A stretch of DNA of 64,000 bases from NCBI GenBank assembly GCA_029204225.1, contig CM055101.1, positions 41,504,927 through 41,568,926 of the forward strand, read 5' to 3'. Below, one piece after another: positions 1 to 11,359 of the stretch. The DNA comes from Diphasiastrum complanatum (lineage: Eukaryota; Streptophyta; Lycopodiopsida; Lycopodiales; Lycopodiaceae). The notes under the pieces were generated by a model, which was not told the DNA's origin, made no database searches, and was given only the letters and a program-made list of their open reading frames with translations. Each line of letters begins with the position of its first letter. Positions within the stretch are counted from its first letter, which is position 1. Made by a program: the position numbers and the translations under genes.

Positions 1-1
1 A

Positions 2-205
2 ATGAAGATCAAGGATCTTCGTGAAGAGCTTCTAGGCATTGACGAAATTGTCGAGAAAGGTGTTGACAACACCTCCTATCCAATTGAAGGCATTGGATCT
101 ATACCACTCATTCTTCCCAATGGAGAAGAAAAGTACATTCGAAATGTACTTTATGTTCCTAAGATTAAGAAAAATCTCATTTCGGTCTCTACAATCATGA
201 ATTAA
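2..205 (+). pseudogene. Fused gag/protease remnant of copia element 1
   Basis: About 18 residues of gag (KIKDLREELLGIDEIVE) are joined directly to the region after the protease active site (GVDNTSYPIEGIG onward). In element 2 these two blocks are separated by about 650 bp carrying the CCHC zinc knuckle and the DSGAT protease site. An internal deletion has therefore removed both functional sites. The frame ends at a TAA at 203-205, where element 2 has CAA, so the stop is a nonsense mutation within a formerly continuous polyprotein. The next frame resumes immediately at 209. Confidence 0.85.
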
Positions 206-208
206 GGA

Positions 209-3003
209 TTGATTGTAGAATCTAAAGAAGACAAATGTCTTATAAAAGACCCAAAGAGATCACTTTTAATTGTTGTTTCGGGAACATTGCGAGGAGGTTT
301 GTTTTTGTTGGATATTTATGAACCTAAAGCTTTGACATCCTTTGGTCTTGTTGCTACTAATTCACATGCATTGGAGTTGGCTAAACTATGGCATGCGAGG
401 TACGGGCACCTCAATTTTGGAAGTTTGAACATGTTGAAGAAATTCAACATGGTGGAAGGCATTCCAAGTATGGAGCATCCCGAAGGACATGTATGCAAAG
501 GATGCATACTTGGTAAGTTTCAACGGAAGCCTTCTCCTATTGATGGGACTATCAAAGTTGGTGATAAGTTTGCCTTAATTCATAGTGATGTATGTGGTCC
601 AACGAGGACCGAATCCATTGGTAAATGCAAGTACTTCGTTACTTTTATTGATGATTTTTCAAAGTTTACATGGATCTTTCCTATGAAGGCAAAATCTGAA
701 GTTTTTCAACGCTTCAAAGATTTTCTAGCTATGATAGAAAATCAATTTGGGCATACTTTGAAGATACTACGTACCGACCGAGGAGGGGAATACATTAAAA
801 GTACGTTTGGCACGTTTCTTCAAAGCAAAGGCATTCTACATCAAATGACTACACCTTACACACCGCAACAAAATGGTGTTGCCGAGAGGAAAAATCGCAC
901 AATCATGGAGATGGCTCGTTGCATGCTTAAGGCAAAGGGCGTTCCCCACAAGTTTTGGGCTGAAGCGGTTATTACGGCGGCATACATCAGTAATCGGTGT
1001 CCGACTAAAGCCTTGAAGATTTTGACTCCTTATAAAGTTTGGTATGATTTGGTATCACCATCTAATGTTGAAGAGGAGGGACTGCCATCATCCTCTAATG
1101 GACAGCCCACTGGTTCTTCAAGCGAACAACTCATAATTCTTCAAGAGGAGCAGATTTATGAAGAGGAGCGGCCTGTTGAAAACTTTGGACAACATAGGCC
1201 AAATTCAAAGCACTTTGGACAGCAAAGTGTTGATAGTTCATATCACTTTGGACAGCAAAGCGTTGATCAAAGTAAGGCTGTTGGACAGCCTCAAACAGTC
1301 CCTAAATGGCTGTTGCAGACTTTGCAGGACAGCAAAGTGAACCGGTTCTATGAAGGGAAGACTCGTGCCTCATCTAAATCAGTAGAATTTGCTGATTTTT
1401 CTGATTTTGCTCTTACATCTATTGAGGATAGTGCAATGGAACCTGTTTTTTATGAGCAGGCCAGAGGAGTAAAATGTTGGGAGGACGCGATGAAAGAGGA
1501 GTATGTCTCACTCATAAAGAACGAAACATGGGTTCTTGTTGATCTTCCACATGGAAAGAAAGCAATTGGCTGTAAATGGGTTTATAAGATCAAGTACAAG
1601 TCCAATGGTACTGTTGAAAGGTACAAGATAAAAATTGTTGCCAAAGGTTATGCGCAAAAGGAGGGCATTGATTATGAGGAAACTTTTGCACCTACCGCAC
1701 GAATAACTACCGTAAGGATAGTCACTACTTTGGCTGCCCATCATGGTTTGCGTATGCACCAACTTGACATAAAGACAGCCTTCCTCAATGGTGATCTTAA
1801 TGAGGAAGTTTACCTTCAGCAACCTGCTGGTTTTTTGGTTGCAGGTCAAGAAGACAAAGTGTGTCTTCTCAAAAAGGCTCTCTATGGACTAAAACAAGCC
1901 CCAAGGATGTGGTATCAGAAGATACACACATACTTTTGTGATCGTGGGTTTTCTAACAGTCCTAGTGAATCTACGCTTTATGTCATGCATACATATGAGT
2001 TTATCATCATCATTTTGCTATATGTTGATGATATTATCATTACGGGTAGTAATGAACAATATATTGCAGCCTTAAAATCTGATCTTGCTTCAGTTTATGA
2101 TACATCAGATTTAGGCCAATTGCATTTCTACCTTGTTCTTGAGTTTTTGCAAGGAAAGGCTGGAATCTTCATTACCCAACAGCGGTACATTAAGCAGATT
2201 TTGAAGTGTTTCAAAATGGAAGATTGCAAGCCGGTTGCTACACCAATTGAGACGGGCCTGAAGTTAAGTAATCAAAGTGGTGGTGAACCATTTGATACTA
2301 CACTATATTGTCAAGCAGTTGGAAGTCTCATTTACTTATGCAACTCAAGACCAGACATATCTTATAGTGTTTCCCTTATGAGTCAATTCATGCATGCTCC
2401 GTTGACATCACAGTGGAAAGCATTGAAGAGGATCTTTCGATATCTTCAAGGAAGTAAAACACTTGGTCTGTTTTATCCTTCTAGTGATGATGCATGTTTG
2501 GCTGGTTTTTGTGACTCGGATTGGGGTGGAGATCAAGACACTAGACGCTCTACTAGTGGTCATTGCTTTTTCATTGGAAATTCTACAGTTTCTTGGTTAA
2601 GCAAGAAGCAGCCCACCGTTGCTACATCCTCAAGTGAAGCAGAATATAGAGCAAAGTTTTCAGCCACTACGGAGTGTATATGGCTATGGGCTGTGTGCGC
2701 ACTCGGCTTGATCTTCTGGGAGGATTCGACTGATGAACCACTCCTGGGACTCGTTGCTGGGTAGCATAGTCAAAGTGCTATTGCCATTGCATGAAATCCA
2801 GTATTTCATGCAAGAACAAAGCATATCGAGATCCACTATCACTTTGTTCGGGAGAAGCTTCATAATGGCGACATCACGCTTGAATATTGTCCCACGGAGG
2901 ATAATATTGCAGATGTGTTCACTAAGGCATTGCCTAGTGTTCGATTTGAAGCTCTTTGTGAAGCTTTAAATTTAAAGCAACATGCTGATTTTCTTACTTA
3001 GTG
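209..3003 (+). pseudogene. copia integrase-RT-RNase H polyprotein, broken
   Basis: An 851-residue open stretch (209-2764) carries the integrase zinc-binding segment (WHARYGHLNF through HVCKGC). The catalytic core follows, with its Asp residues in HSDVCGP and RTDRGGEY and its Glu in NGVAERKNRT. RT has the YVDD active site at 2021-2032 (residues 605-608). RNase H follows, with CDSDWGGD and the SSSEAEY block. After PYKVWYD (near 1047) the integrase C-terminus present in element 2 (GKKPTVSHLRIFGC onward) is missing, and a Q/S-rich linker follows at once, so an internal deletion is inferred. Near 2690-2764 a frameshift ends the frame early. The usual RNase H tail (HYHFVREKLHNGD, DVFTKALP) continues in another frame to about 3001. 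RT itself looks nearly intact. Confidence 0.92.
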
Positions 3004-3019
3004 AATACATGTCATTTTC

Positions 3020-3031
3020 ATTTAAGGAGGG
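3020..3031 (+). other. Polypurine tract of copia element 1
   Basis: A TTTAAGGAGGG tract lies directly before the TGTTAGAAT start of the 3' LTR. The same tract precedes the 3' LTR of element 2 (8457-8466). It would prime plus-strand synthesis. Confidence 0.8.
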
Positions 3032-3476
3032 TGTTAGAATAATAAATGTAAATGATGTAGAAGCCACATGTTACTATGACCCAAAAGGTCGAGATCTGTG
3101 TAACCATGGTCATTTATATTTTAGGCCCAAGTTAGTATAAAACTAACTTGTAGGGACTCGTGGGTCCACTAGGGGCCTATACGTGTCAATTAAGTACCTA
3201 ACTTGTTATTTGGGGTACTTAATTATTTTATGTAACTTATGGTAGCTAGATAGCCATTAGTCAAGTTATTGGACAGCCAACGGTCATGAAGGTAGATAGC
3301 CATCTTGGACTACTTATATGTAGCCATTCATTTGTATGAGACACACTTTTGTTAAGCAATCTACTGTTCATATTGGCTGTCCACAAGTTTCTACAAGAGG
3401 GTCATCTAACCATCTCTCTCTTCTCTTTGGGAAAATACTTTGTGTTAATGAATAGTCTTGATTCTGGATTCCTACA
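3032..3476 (+). repeat. 3' LTR of copia element 1
   Basis: It starts TGTTAGAAT and ends CCTACA (TG...CA), about 445 bp. It aligns with both LTRs of element 2, sharing blocks such as TGACCCAAAAGGTCGAGA and GGGACTC(A/G)TGGGTCCACTA. Inside, at about 3240-3310, are degenerate copies of a short TTGGATAGCCAATAGTCA-like unit, which is also repeated in the element 2 LTRs. Confidence 0.88.
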
Positions 3477-3539
3477 CGCTTAATCAAGTATTAAGGGGGA
3501 TGAAAAGTTGAAAAGGTAGGCCTAGTCCTCCGATAAAAT

Positions 3540-3960
3540 GGAACAAGAAATAAGAAGAAGGTCTTCGTTAACTCAAGCTTCTAGTCGTCTCGACTCCGTT
3601 TTGGGAATAGCAAATCCAAATATCCCCCTTACCATTAACACCAACGCAAGTAATACGACTATTGGAGCTATGCCATTACAAGAGGGCCGGCCCATTGCTT
3701 TTGAAAGTAAAAATCTATCAGATGCGAAGTAAAGTATATTGCTCAAGAATAGGAGCTTTTTGAATTGTGGAGACATTACCTATATGGTAATAAATTCATG
3801 GTGAACACGATCACCAACCTTTGAAATAGTTTTGTAATCAAAATGATCTAAGAGGTTGTCAGGCTCGATGGGCAAAAATCATGCAGGAATTCGACTTTGA
3901 CGTGCATTATATAACCCGTCTGACGAGTCATTTGGTGTGACTCATTTTAAAACGTGATAA
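3540..3960 (+). pseudogene. Ty3/gypsy RNase H fragment, decayed
   Basis: The translation shows the gypsy RNase H signature around 3640-3732 (TNASNTTIGAMPLQEG, then RPIAFESKNLSDAK). It is followed in broken frames by a segment like WRHYLYGNKF and by LRGCQARWAKIMQEFDFDVHY. The first catalytic Asp of the usual TDAS motif reads Asn here. There are several stops and frame changes and no associated LTRs. It is an isolated old fragment between two copia elements. Confidence 0.75.
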
Positions 3961-4584
3961 GATCCTGGATAAAGGAACTAAACGATTACATAATCATATA
4001 GTTACCAAGTATCCACTTTGCTAGAAGGGCCATACGGATGATGATGACTCTTGGGAACATGGGGGATAGCCTTAAAAAGAACTTCCCTAACTTTAAGTTA
4101 TGAGGTCAAAACTTGATTAAAGGGAGAAGTATGTCATCCTCACGATTGCATTGATCTCAGATTAATGTCCCGTAAGAGGTCAATAGGCGTATCTCAACCT
4201 GTAAATTAATTATAGCTATGAGGGGACGGGGCCCTCATGGTACTAAAGTCATAATTAATGGTTTAGAGGACTAAAACTCACAATCATGGATTTGCTTGGA
4301 ACTAGCAATGACTCATAGAGGAGTAGCTGATGTGGCCCAATTAGGCTATTGAGGTGTCACAGTTCACTCCTAGTCAAGGTGGAGCCTTGGAGGGTATAAG
4401 TATAGTATATACCCATACGCCTCCCTTGGAGAGAGCTTGATTTTGTGTGTGATAACTACATGCTGCTAGTGTGACATCTCTCCCTTTGAGTCTTTGTTGG
4501 TCCCAAGCTTGGGGGCTAGATCCATATGATCTAAATTGGTTGGGTAGGTTTGAACCACGATATGTTCCCTTTGTTTTTATTGTC
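3961..4584. other. Spacer between gypsy fragment and element 2
   Basis: No coding region, RNA gene or clear repeat end is recognised. It may be further decayed gypsy sequence, but nothing diagnostic is visible. Confidence 0.4.
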
Positions 4585-4827
4585 TCAACATCCTAGTTTG
4601 GATCCTTGGAGGAGGTCTTGAAAGGTACTTTGTTGAAATCTCTCGTACCTCAACTTGCAATTTTGTTGAACATCATTTTGTAGGAGACATTGAACCTTAC
4701 GAATGGAAGTTGTAGATGATTCAATCAAACAATCAATCATAGGTCTTTCAAAATTGTGTAAAGCAGTCACATTGATGATACAATTGATTGAGAGATAATA
4801 ATTGTTAAGATGATGTTCATCAACATA
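4585..4827 (-). pseudogene. Unrecognised coding-like segment, left of element 2
   Basis: The minus strand reads a 61-residue frame (MTALHNFERPMIDCLIESSTT onward, with RKVQCLLQNDVQQ) ending at 4585. The frame is open upstream, toward the insertion point of element 2. If element 2 and one target duplication are removed, it joins a segment on the other side (8971-9030) without a stop at the junction. I do not recognise the family. It may be an exon or an old transposon gene that was interrupted. Confidence 0.35.
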
Positions 4828-4832
4828 TGGTT

Positions 4833-5334
4833 TGTTGGAATGTAAATGGAATTGATTACATTACCATAGGTTACTTTGACCCAAAAGGTCGAGAGTTGTG
4901 TAACCATGGTCATTTATTATATTAGGCCTACTAAACTTAGAGTTAGCTAAGTTAGTATGAAATTAACTTGGTAGGGACTCATGGGTCCACTAGGCCTAAT
5001 TGTGACATTAAGTACCCCAACTTGACATATTGGAGGTACCTTATTCTTTCTATATAACTTATAGAAAGTTGGATAGTCAACAGTCAAGTAGTTGGAAAGC
5101 CAATAGTCCAGTAGTTGGATAGCCAATAGTCATGAAGTTAGATAGTCATCTTGGACTATATATATGTGTGCATCCCATTTGTATGAAACACTTTTGTAAG
5201 CAATACTGACTATTCTCCTTGGCTGTCCACGAGTTTCTACAAGAGGATTTCTAGCCATCTCTCTCTTTCTTTTGAGAATGCTTTGTGTGATTGAATAGTT
5301 AAGATCCTGGATCCTTGGGCTTCTATTTCCTACA
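4833..5334 (+). repeat. 5' LTR of element 2
   Basis: TG...CA boundaries, with the primer site immediately downstream. It shows only scattered differences from the 3' LTR, indicating a moderately recent insertion. It contains roughly four degenerate copies of an about 23-bp AGTTGGATAGCCAATAGTCA-type unit at about 5070-5150. An ACTATATATATGTG stretch near 5155 could serve as the TATA region. Confidence 0.93.
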
Positions 5335-5347
5335 TGGTATCAGAGCC
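5335..5347 (+). other. Primer binding site, initiator tRNA-Met type
   Basis: TGGTATCAGAGCC directly follows the CA end of the 5' LTR. This is the classical plant copia site, complementary to the 3' end of initiator tRNA-Met. Confidence 0.93.
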
Positions 5348-5927
5348 TTTAGGTGATCATATTGCTTGCAGGAGGGCGCCCAATAGGAAGCTATCTTCTT
5401 CCCCTTTTGGTTGCAGAAAATCATCAAGCTGCTGATTTTTGCAGGAGACTGTTCATCTTCTTATAGCTTTTTTGCAGGAAATTGCAGGGCACCTTCACCT
5501 ATTTGAGAGCTAGCAGTAGGGCGCCCATGCTCAAACCAATTGCATGTGATCTTGACTCAATTACATGGTGAAAATTTCAGATTTACTTCTTAAATGAAGA
5601 TACATGTGTTTTGGACACATTTCTTGCTGAAATTTCCCTGTTGGTGAGCTTGGAGTAGGGCGCTACCATCAGCTCTATATGCACATAGTGTGCACTCTTT
5701 TCAGCCACAAGTTTCTGGTTTTGGTTTTGGCTTCATTCGAAGTCTACCTGAGCATTCTGTTTTTTTGTGCAGAAATCAGCCACCTATTTCATTACTTGAG
5801 CAGCAAATTGCATGTGGAGTATTGCAATCTATTGTGCTCATAATTTCAGCTTTGAGGTTGCTGCCCTTTGAGTAGATTTTGTCTTGGAAAGTCTATTTCC
5901 TATCTACTACAAGCTGATTTTTCTGTT
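5348..5927 (+). other. Untranslated leader of element 2
   Basis: This lies between the primer site and the first gag ATG at 5928. A GGGCGCCCA/AGGGCGC motif recurs (about 5374, 5517 and 5656). Short open stretches here are not gag-like. A packaging or dimerisation role for the repeated motif is only a guess. Confidence 0.6.
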
Positions 5928-7536
5928 ATGGCTAAAGAATCGGAGTCTATTGGTTCTTTATTTAATGAAGATAGGCTGGATGGCACAAACTATTCCTTGT
6001 GGTGCTACATGATAAAGAACCTTCTAATTGCTAAAGGTTTGTGGGAAGTAGTTGATGGTGACGAAGAGAGGCCGCCTACCTTGGCACCTATTACACCATC
6101 TAGAACAACTACTTCATCATCTACGGAAGTGTCTTCCGATGAGCAAAAGAAGTGGGATCGACGAGATGCACAAGCACATTCCGTCATTGCATTATCAGTG
6201 GAGATCTATGCTTCCACATATTAGATCATGCAAGACTTCCAAAAGTGCTTGGGAGACTCTTGCAAAGATGTTTCAAGTATAGAATGCGGCAAAAGTGGTA
6301 TATCTTCGAAATCAACTTTCTATCTTGAAGATGCAAGAAGGTGATTTACTTACAAACCACTTGACGAAGATCAAGGATCTTCGAGAGGAGCTTCTTAGTA
6401 TTGATGAGGTGATTGAGAACTCACAATTTGTATCTATTACTCTCAACTCTCTTCCTAATTCTTACCTTCCATTTGTGTCATCATTGAGTATTTCTCTTAG
6501 GGGACAACAAATCTCCTTCGACGAACTTGTTGGCTTACTTCTTCAAGAAGAGCAAACAAGGATCAACTTTGGTGAACAAGAAGATCAAGCTTTCTTTGCA
6601 AAAGGCAAAGGCAAGTGGAAAGGGAAACCTTCTTTCAAAACTTCCAAAGATGATAAAAAATCTAAGGAAGCTCAAGATCAAGGCTCCAAGAAGAAGGGTA
6701 AGTGCCACTATTGCAAGAAGTTTGGGCATCACATCAAAGAATGTAGGAAGAGGCTTGCAAAGGAAAAAGAGAAAGGTAACGATACAAGTACCGCAATTAT
6801 TACTTTGGAACAAAAATCTAGAAAGGAGGATAATCTTTTCAATAATGATTATGCTTTTGTCACTAATAATCTCATCTCTCCTCAAGACGAGATTTCTGCC
6901 ACTTCAAATCTTGCTGGTTTTTCAGCAGAAAACAACTCATCTTCAGCTTTACATGTTTCTGTTTTTTCATCTATTGATTGGGTGATTGATAGCGGTGCCA
7001 CACGCCATATGATTTATCACAAAGAGGTCTTCACAAAGCTTGTGAAAGTGCATGGTGTCGATAACACCTCTTATCCTATCAAAGGTATTGGAGTGATCCC
7101 CATTATCTTACCCAATGGTGAGGAGAAGTACATTCGTAATGTACTGTATGTTCCAAAAATAAAAAAGAATCTCATTTCGGTGTCTACAATTATGAACCAA
7201 GGATTGGTTGTGGAATTCAAAGAAGACAAATGTATTATCAAAGATCCAAAGAGATCTCTTATGATCATTGCTTCGGGAACATTACGTGGTGGATTGTTCC
7301 TTATGGATACCTATAAGCGAAGAGCTTCATCATCTTTTTGTCTTGTTGCATCAAGTTCACATTCTTTGGAGTTGGCTGAATTATGGCATGCTAGGTTTGG
7401 ACATCTCAACTTTGCTAGCTTGAAGATGTTGAAGAGATTCAATATGGTTGAAGACATTCCTAATATTGAGCATCCCGAAGGACATGTATGCGAAGGATGC
7501 ATATTCAAAGGCAAGCTTTTTCAATGGAACTATTAG
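5928..7536 (+). pseudogene. copia gag-protease-integrase N-terminus, frameshifted
   Basis: Gag begins at ATG 5928 (MAKESESIGSLFNEDRLDGT onward, with NYSLWCYMIKNLL), the typical copia gag N-terminus. That frame stops at 6222-6224. The continuation (SCKTSKSAWETLAKMF) lies in other frames, and the main frame reopens at 6295. Further on are the CCHC knuckle CHYCKKFGHHIKEC (from about 6703) and the protease site DSGATRHM (from about 6988). The integrase zinc-binding region (WHARFGHLNF...HVCEGC) comes last. Near 7505 another frameshift moves the reading to the next frame. Without gag, particles could not form. Here the gag and protease motifs remain but the frame is broken. Confidence 0.9.
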
Positions 7537-8239
7537 AGTTGATGGCAAATTTGATTTGGTTCATAGTGATGTACGTGGTCCAATGAGGATCGAATCCATT
7601 ATAAGGTGTAAGTACTTTGTTACTTTTATTGATGACCTTTCAAGATTTACATGGATTTATCCTATGAAGGCAAAATCTGAAGTTTTTCAACGCTTTAAGG
7701 ATTTTCTAGCAATGATAGAAAACCAGTTTGGGCACTCTTTGAAGATCTTACGTACTGACCGAGGAGGGGAATATATAAAGAATATGTTTGGTACTTATCT
7801 TCAAAGCAAAGGTATCCATCATCAAATGACAACCCCTTACACATCTCAACAAAATGGTGTTGCCGAAAGAAAGAATCGCACTATCATGGAGATGGCTCGA
7901 TGCATGCTTAAGGCAAAGGGCCTACCTAAGTTTTGGGCTGAAGCGGTTATAACGGCGGCTTAAATTGGTAATCGGTGTCCTACTAAAGCCTTGAAGGTAT
8001 TAACTCCTTATGAAGTTTGGTATGGTAAGAAGCCTACTGTTTCTCACTTACGCATCTTTGGTTGCACGGCTTATGCTTTCATTCCCGATAAGCTAAGAAC
8101 CAAGCTTGATGATAAAGGAGTTAAATGCATATTTGTTGGCTATAGTAGCAAAAGCAAGGGCTATAGGTTGTTTAATATGGATACCAATAAAATAATACTA
8201 AGTCGTGATGTTCATTTTGATGAAAAGACCTCCTTATGA
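7505..8239 (+). pseudogene. copia integrase core and C-terminus, broken
   Basis: This continues the integrase in the frame of 7448-7963. Asp residues lie in HSDVRGP and RTDRGGEY, and Glu in NGVAERKNRT, giving the D,D-35-E triad. A TAA at 7961-7963 interrupts the sequence (element 1 has TAC at the equivalent place). The C-terminal part, with EVWYGKKPTVSHLRIFGC and KCIFVGYSSKSKGYRL, ends at 8237-8239 after SRDVHFDEK. This C-terminal part is exactly what element 1 lacks. Confidence 0.88.
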
Positions 8240-8466
8240 TGTTGCGCCCACTCATGTCATGAAAGAAGACTTCTCCCATGATGCATATGTTGATGCTTCA
8301 TTATTACGCATTCTTTTCCTTTTATATGTTGGACATGATTGGGGATGAGATTTCGACTACTTCGGTGCGAAGTTTATTTGGCGACATGAAGTTCGGACAA
8401 CAAGTTGCATTTTTCTCTTTCAAGAAGTTACTTCATGTTATGTTATGCATTTCCATTTAAGGAGGG
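8240..8466 (+). other. Deletion scar where RT-RNase H should be, with polypurine tract
   Basis: Compared with element 1, roughly 1.7-2 kb of linker, RT and RNase H is missing between SRDVHFDEK and the end of the internal region. The polypurine tract TTTAAGGAGGG at 8457-8466 directly precedes the 3' LTR. The intervening bases have no recognised coding content. Confidence 0.75.
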
Positions 8467-8965
8467 TGTTGGAATGTAAATGGAATTGATTACATTACCA
8501 TAGGTTACTTTGACCCAAAAGGTCGAGAGTTGTGTAACCATGGTCATTTATTATGTTAGGCCTACTAAACTTAGAGCTAGCTAAGTTAGTATGAAATTAA
8601 CTTGGTAGGGACTCATGGGTCCACTAGGCCTAATTGTGACATTAAGTACCCCAACTTGACATATTGGAGGTACCTTATTCTTTTTATGTAACTTATAGAA
8701 AGTTGGATAGTCAACAGTCAAGTAGTTGGAAAGCCAATAGTCAAGTAGTTGGATAGCCAATAGTCATGAAGTTAGATAGTCATCTTGGACTATATATATG
8801 TGTGCATCCCATTTGTATGAGACACTTTTGTAAGCAATACTGACTATCCTCCTTGGCTGTCCACGAGTTTCTACAAGAGGGTTTCTAGCCATCTCTCTCT
8901 TTCTTTTGAGAATGCTTTGTGTGATTGAATAGTTAAGATCCTGGATCCTTAGGCTATTTCCTACA
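8467..8965 (+). repeat. 3' LTR of element 2
   Basis: TGTTGGAATG...CCTACA, 499 bp, followed by the target duplication TGGTT (8966-8970). It is nearly identical to the 5' LTR. Small differences include the end segment (AGGCTATTTCC here, GGGCTTCTATTTCC in the 5' LTR). Confidence 0.93.
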
Positions 8966-8970
8966 TGGTT

Positions 8971-9190
8971 GTCGGTGAAGAACAAATTGAAACATAAGTA
9001 CATCTGCTCCTTCGAATTCTCACTAACCATTGCACACTTGGTATTCTCATAGAGACTTTTCTCTTCATAAACATATCCTTGATCATCTTGTATTAATCTG
9101 CAAAGAGGTCACTAAATGCATATGGAACTTCAAGTTGGTGAATGTCAAGACTAAACTCAAACTGCATCTTGAACACTTTTGACCTTCCAA
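8971..9190 (-). pseudogene. Unrecognised coding-like segment, right of element 2
   Basis: On the minus strand this continues the segment at 4585-4827 once element 2 is removed. A frame containing EFEGADVLMFQFVLHRQPYV and then DEHHLNNYYLS crosses the former junction without a stop. Further upstream (9031-9190) the frames are broken. The family is not recognised. Confidence 0.3.
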
Positions 9191-10432
9191 TCCAACTATA
9201 TATTCACATTATTCACATTGATTTTCCCATCTAGATGACCACTTGGATTCAGATTGGCCTCCGTATGAATCTTCTTCCACTTGGTTGAGCTCCATTTGTT
9301 GAGTTTCTTGTTGAATTGCCAATAAGGAGTTTGGCAAATTAGAATTTCACCTTTTTTATTTAAAACCTCTTCATTCTTGTCTAAGGGTTTTGGTGTTTTG
9401 ATATTTATATGGATAAAAAGTTTCCTTTTCCTTGATCTTAGGAATGTTTTTGTTGTCAGGAAATTGATTGAGATATGCTAATGTGGCTATGCATGTCGAA
9501 GTACATAAGAAGGTGTACCCCCAAGAAATGAGCTTATAAAACTAACTCTTCATTCTTGTTTAAGGATTATGGTGGTTTGATATATTACGTCTTTGATTTT
9601 ACCTTTTGTCAACTCTAAGGCATAGCCTAATATGAGTAAAGATTTTCCTTTTCCTTGGACCCATCTATGGTTTTTAGGAATGTTTTTGCTACGAGAGAAT
9701 TGATGGAGAAATACAATGTGGCTTGGCATGCACAAGTACATAAGAAGGTGTACCCCCGAGACATATGACTAATTAAACTAACCCATTATGGGTTAAAGAT
9801 TAACCATGATTTATGATGTGCAGGTACTCTAAGATGGGATACAAAAGAGAATGGTCCTTCTGACCAAAGAAAGTAGTGACCACAAGAACAGTCTTATGAC
9901 CATGAAAATTGGTGAACCATCAAGGGACTAATCACCCCTTGGTAGATTACCAGAGGTATGACAGCCTAGCAAGCCTTGCCACGAAGTGGGCAACCTTGAT
10001 AAGCCTTGCCCTTACGAAATTAATAAGATGCCATGTCATACACTTTAGAAAGGACCAACCTAGTGGAAGAATTAAAACCATGTAAGAGCTAGAATAAACC
10101 CGTATGGGCCTAGGATCAAACCAAGTGTCAAAATGTGAATGTTGTTTGATGGCGTGCATGGACTAATAGAGTCGCCTTGAGTTGCATGCATGACTTGTCC
10201 TACTTGCATGATGAGAGACATGAACTTTTGAGTCACCTTCAGTTGCATGCATGACTTGTCCCACTTTACCCCTCATTTACATAGCTTGGTGACTTGTTTC
10301 ACTCCACTTCTACACGTCACCCACTTGTATGATGACTTGTCACACTCCCCCACACATCTCACTAACTCCTTGCCACCTTGGGAGAAAGAGCCTAACCCTT
10401 TTCCATATAAGGAGGAGGTGCCCTCCACAAGG

Positions 10433-10433
<1 letters not shown>
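9191..10433. repeat. Spacer with two degenerate direct duplications
   Basis: A segment at about 9365-9530 recurs at about 9544-9767, sharing TTCATTCTTGT(C/T)TAAGG, TAGGAATGTTTTTG and AAGTACATAAGAAGGTGTAC. A shorter unit, GAGT(C/A)(G/A)CCTT(G/C)AGTTGCATGCATGACTTGTCC, occurs at about 10169 and again at about 10231, roughly 62 bp apart. No gene is recognised. The GCATGC motifs here belong to the repeat. Confidence 0.55.

Positions 10434-10499
<66 letters not shown>
10434..10499. repeat. (CT)n microsatellite
   Basis: About 33 uninterrupted CT units. The SLSL/ERER peptides predicted across it are artefacts. Confidence 0.97.
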
Positions 10500-10502
<3 letters not shown>

Positions 10503-11359
10503 GTGATTGTCTTGTTCAATAGGAAGCCCGCAGAGGAATGTTTCACAATTCAATGATTAGAAACTTGAATCAGTTCAAATTGATAGTAGTTCGAATCGGT
10601 CTAATTTGAATTGGGAAAAAAAAAGGTTAGGAAAAATCAATTTTTTTAAGAGTTAACTTCAGTTTGGGTATAAACTTCACTGAATCAATGTGCAAACCTC
10701 TCCTACATCTGATTCAAGCTAATTTGAAAATATCAATCTTAATCGAATAGAACCTTTACTAAATTGATGTGCTAGTGGCAAAGCTCTGCTATGTCTTCTC
10801 TTTTTGAATTATCCCAATGTCCACAGGCCTATCATTAATTGTCTAATCGCCTATTTATATTGTCATAGGGCAATTTATGGGTGTCTAATCGCTTATTTAT
10901 AATGTCATAGGGCCCCCAATTAGGAGTAGGTGTATAAGTGCAATTGTTGACATGTCTTGCTCAAAAGCCAAAGGGTAATGTCTAATATGACTGATCAATC
11001 ATAAATGAGTATGTCCGAAGAGCTTTGTTAATTTCAATTTTTTTCCGCTGCTGAGACACCATCTTATCCCTATTAATGTACCCTAGCGGGTCATATAATT
11101 AAAGGTCAAGTGCTGTATTGTCTTCTTTCATAGTTGTTCAAACTTATACTGCATAATTATGATACCTACATCTCAAAGGAAAACATTTTTAGAAAATCTA
11201 AACGCAGCAAAATTTAACAAAGTTTACTTTGAAGAATAAAAACCATATAATGCTCGCATAATTTAGACTGAGCTACTAGTTCAGTTCTGTGACATCCTGT
11301 GTGCTCAAAAATATAAATGCCCTCATCTGGAGGAATTTCTTCATTTATATTCTAATCAA
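10500..11359. other. AT-rich spacer
   Basis: No supported gene. There is a small duplication of GTCTAATCGC(C/T)TATTTATA(T/A)TGTCATAGGGC at about 10841 and 10886. Confidence 0.5.

Larger units (their letters stand above)
1..3476 (+). mobile_element. Ty1/copia LTR retrotransposon, 3' part (element 1)
   Basis: The 5' end lies outside the window. Domain order is a gag scrap, a protease remnant, integrase, reverse transcriptase, RNase H, a polypurine tract and the 3' LTR, which is the copia order with integrase before RT. It belongs to the same family as element 2 at 4833-8965: the protein segments and LTRs align throughout. It is decayed, with two internal deletions, a nonsense codon at 203-205 and a frameshift near the end of RNase H. 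No target duplication can be checked because the left end is missing. Confidence 0.95.
4833..8965 (+). mobile_element. Ty1/copia retrotransposon, full-ended but RT-less (element 2)
   Basis: Both LTRs (502 and 499 bp, TGTTGGAATG...CCTACA) are flanked by a perfect 5-bp target duplication, TGGTT, at 4828-4832 and 8966-8970. The internal part has a tRNA-Met-type primer site, a leader, gag with a zinc knuckle, protease and integrase. The region between integrase and the polypurine tract is only about 230 bp, so RT and RNase H are absent. Frameshifts and a TAA make it defective. Its structure is that of a deletion derivative that could move only with enzymes supplied by another copy. Confidence 0.95.

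Noticed and set aside
10170-10262. CATGCATG (RY) motifs as binding sites for the B3 factor
   Set aside because: They lie in a duplicated spacer repeat, 50 kb from the gene and with no promoter nearby.
10247-10556. Long SLSLSL and ERERER open frames across CT tracts (also at 29012-29648 and 35968-36171)
   Set aside because: They are translations of dinucleotide microsatellites, open in several frames and both strands, with no family signature.
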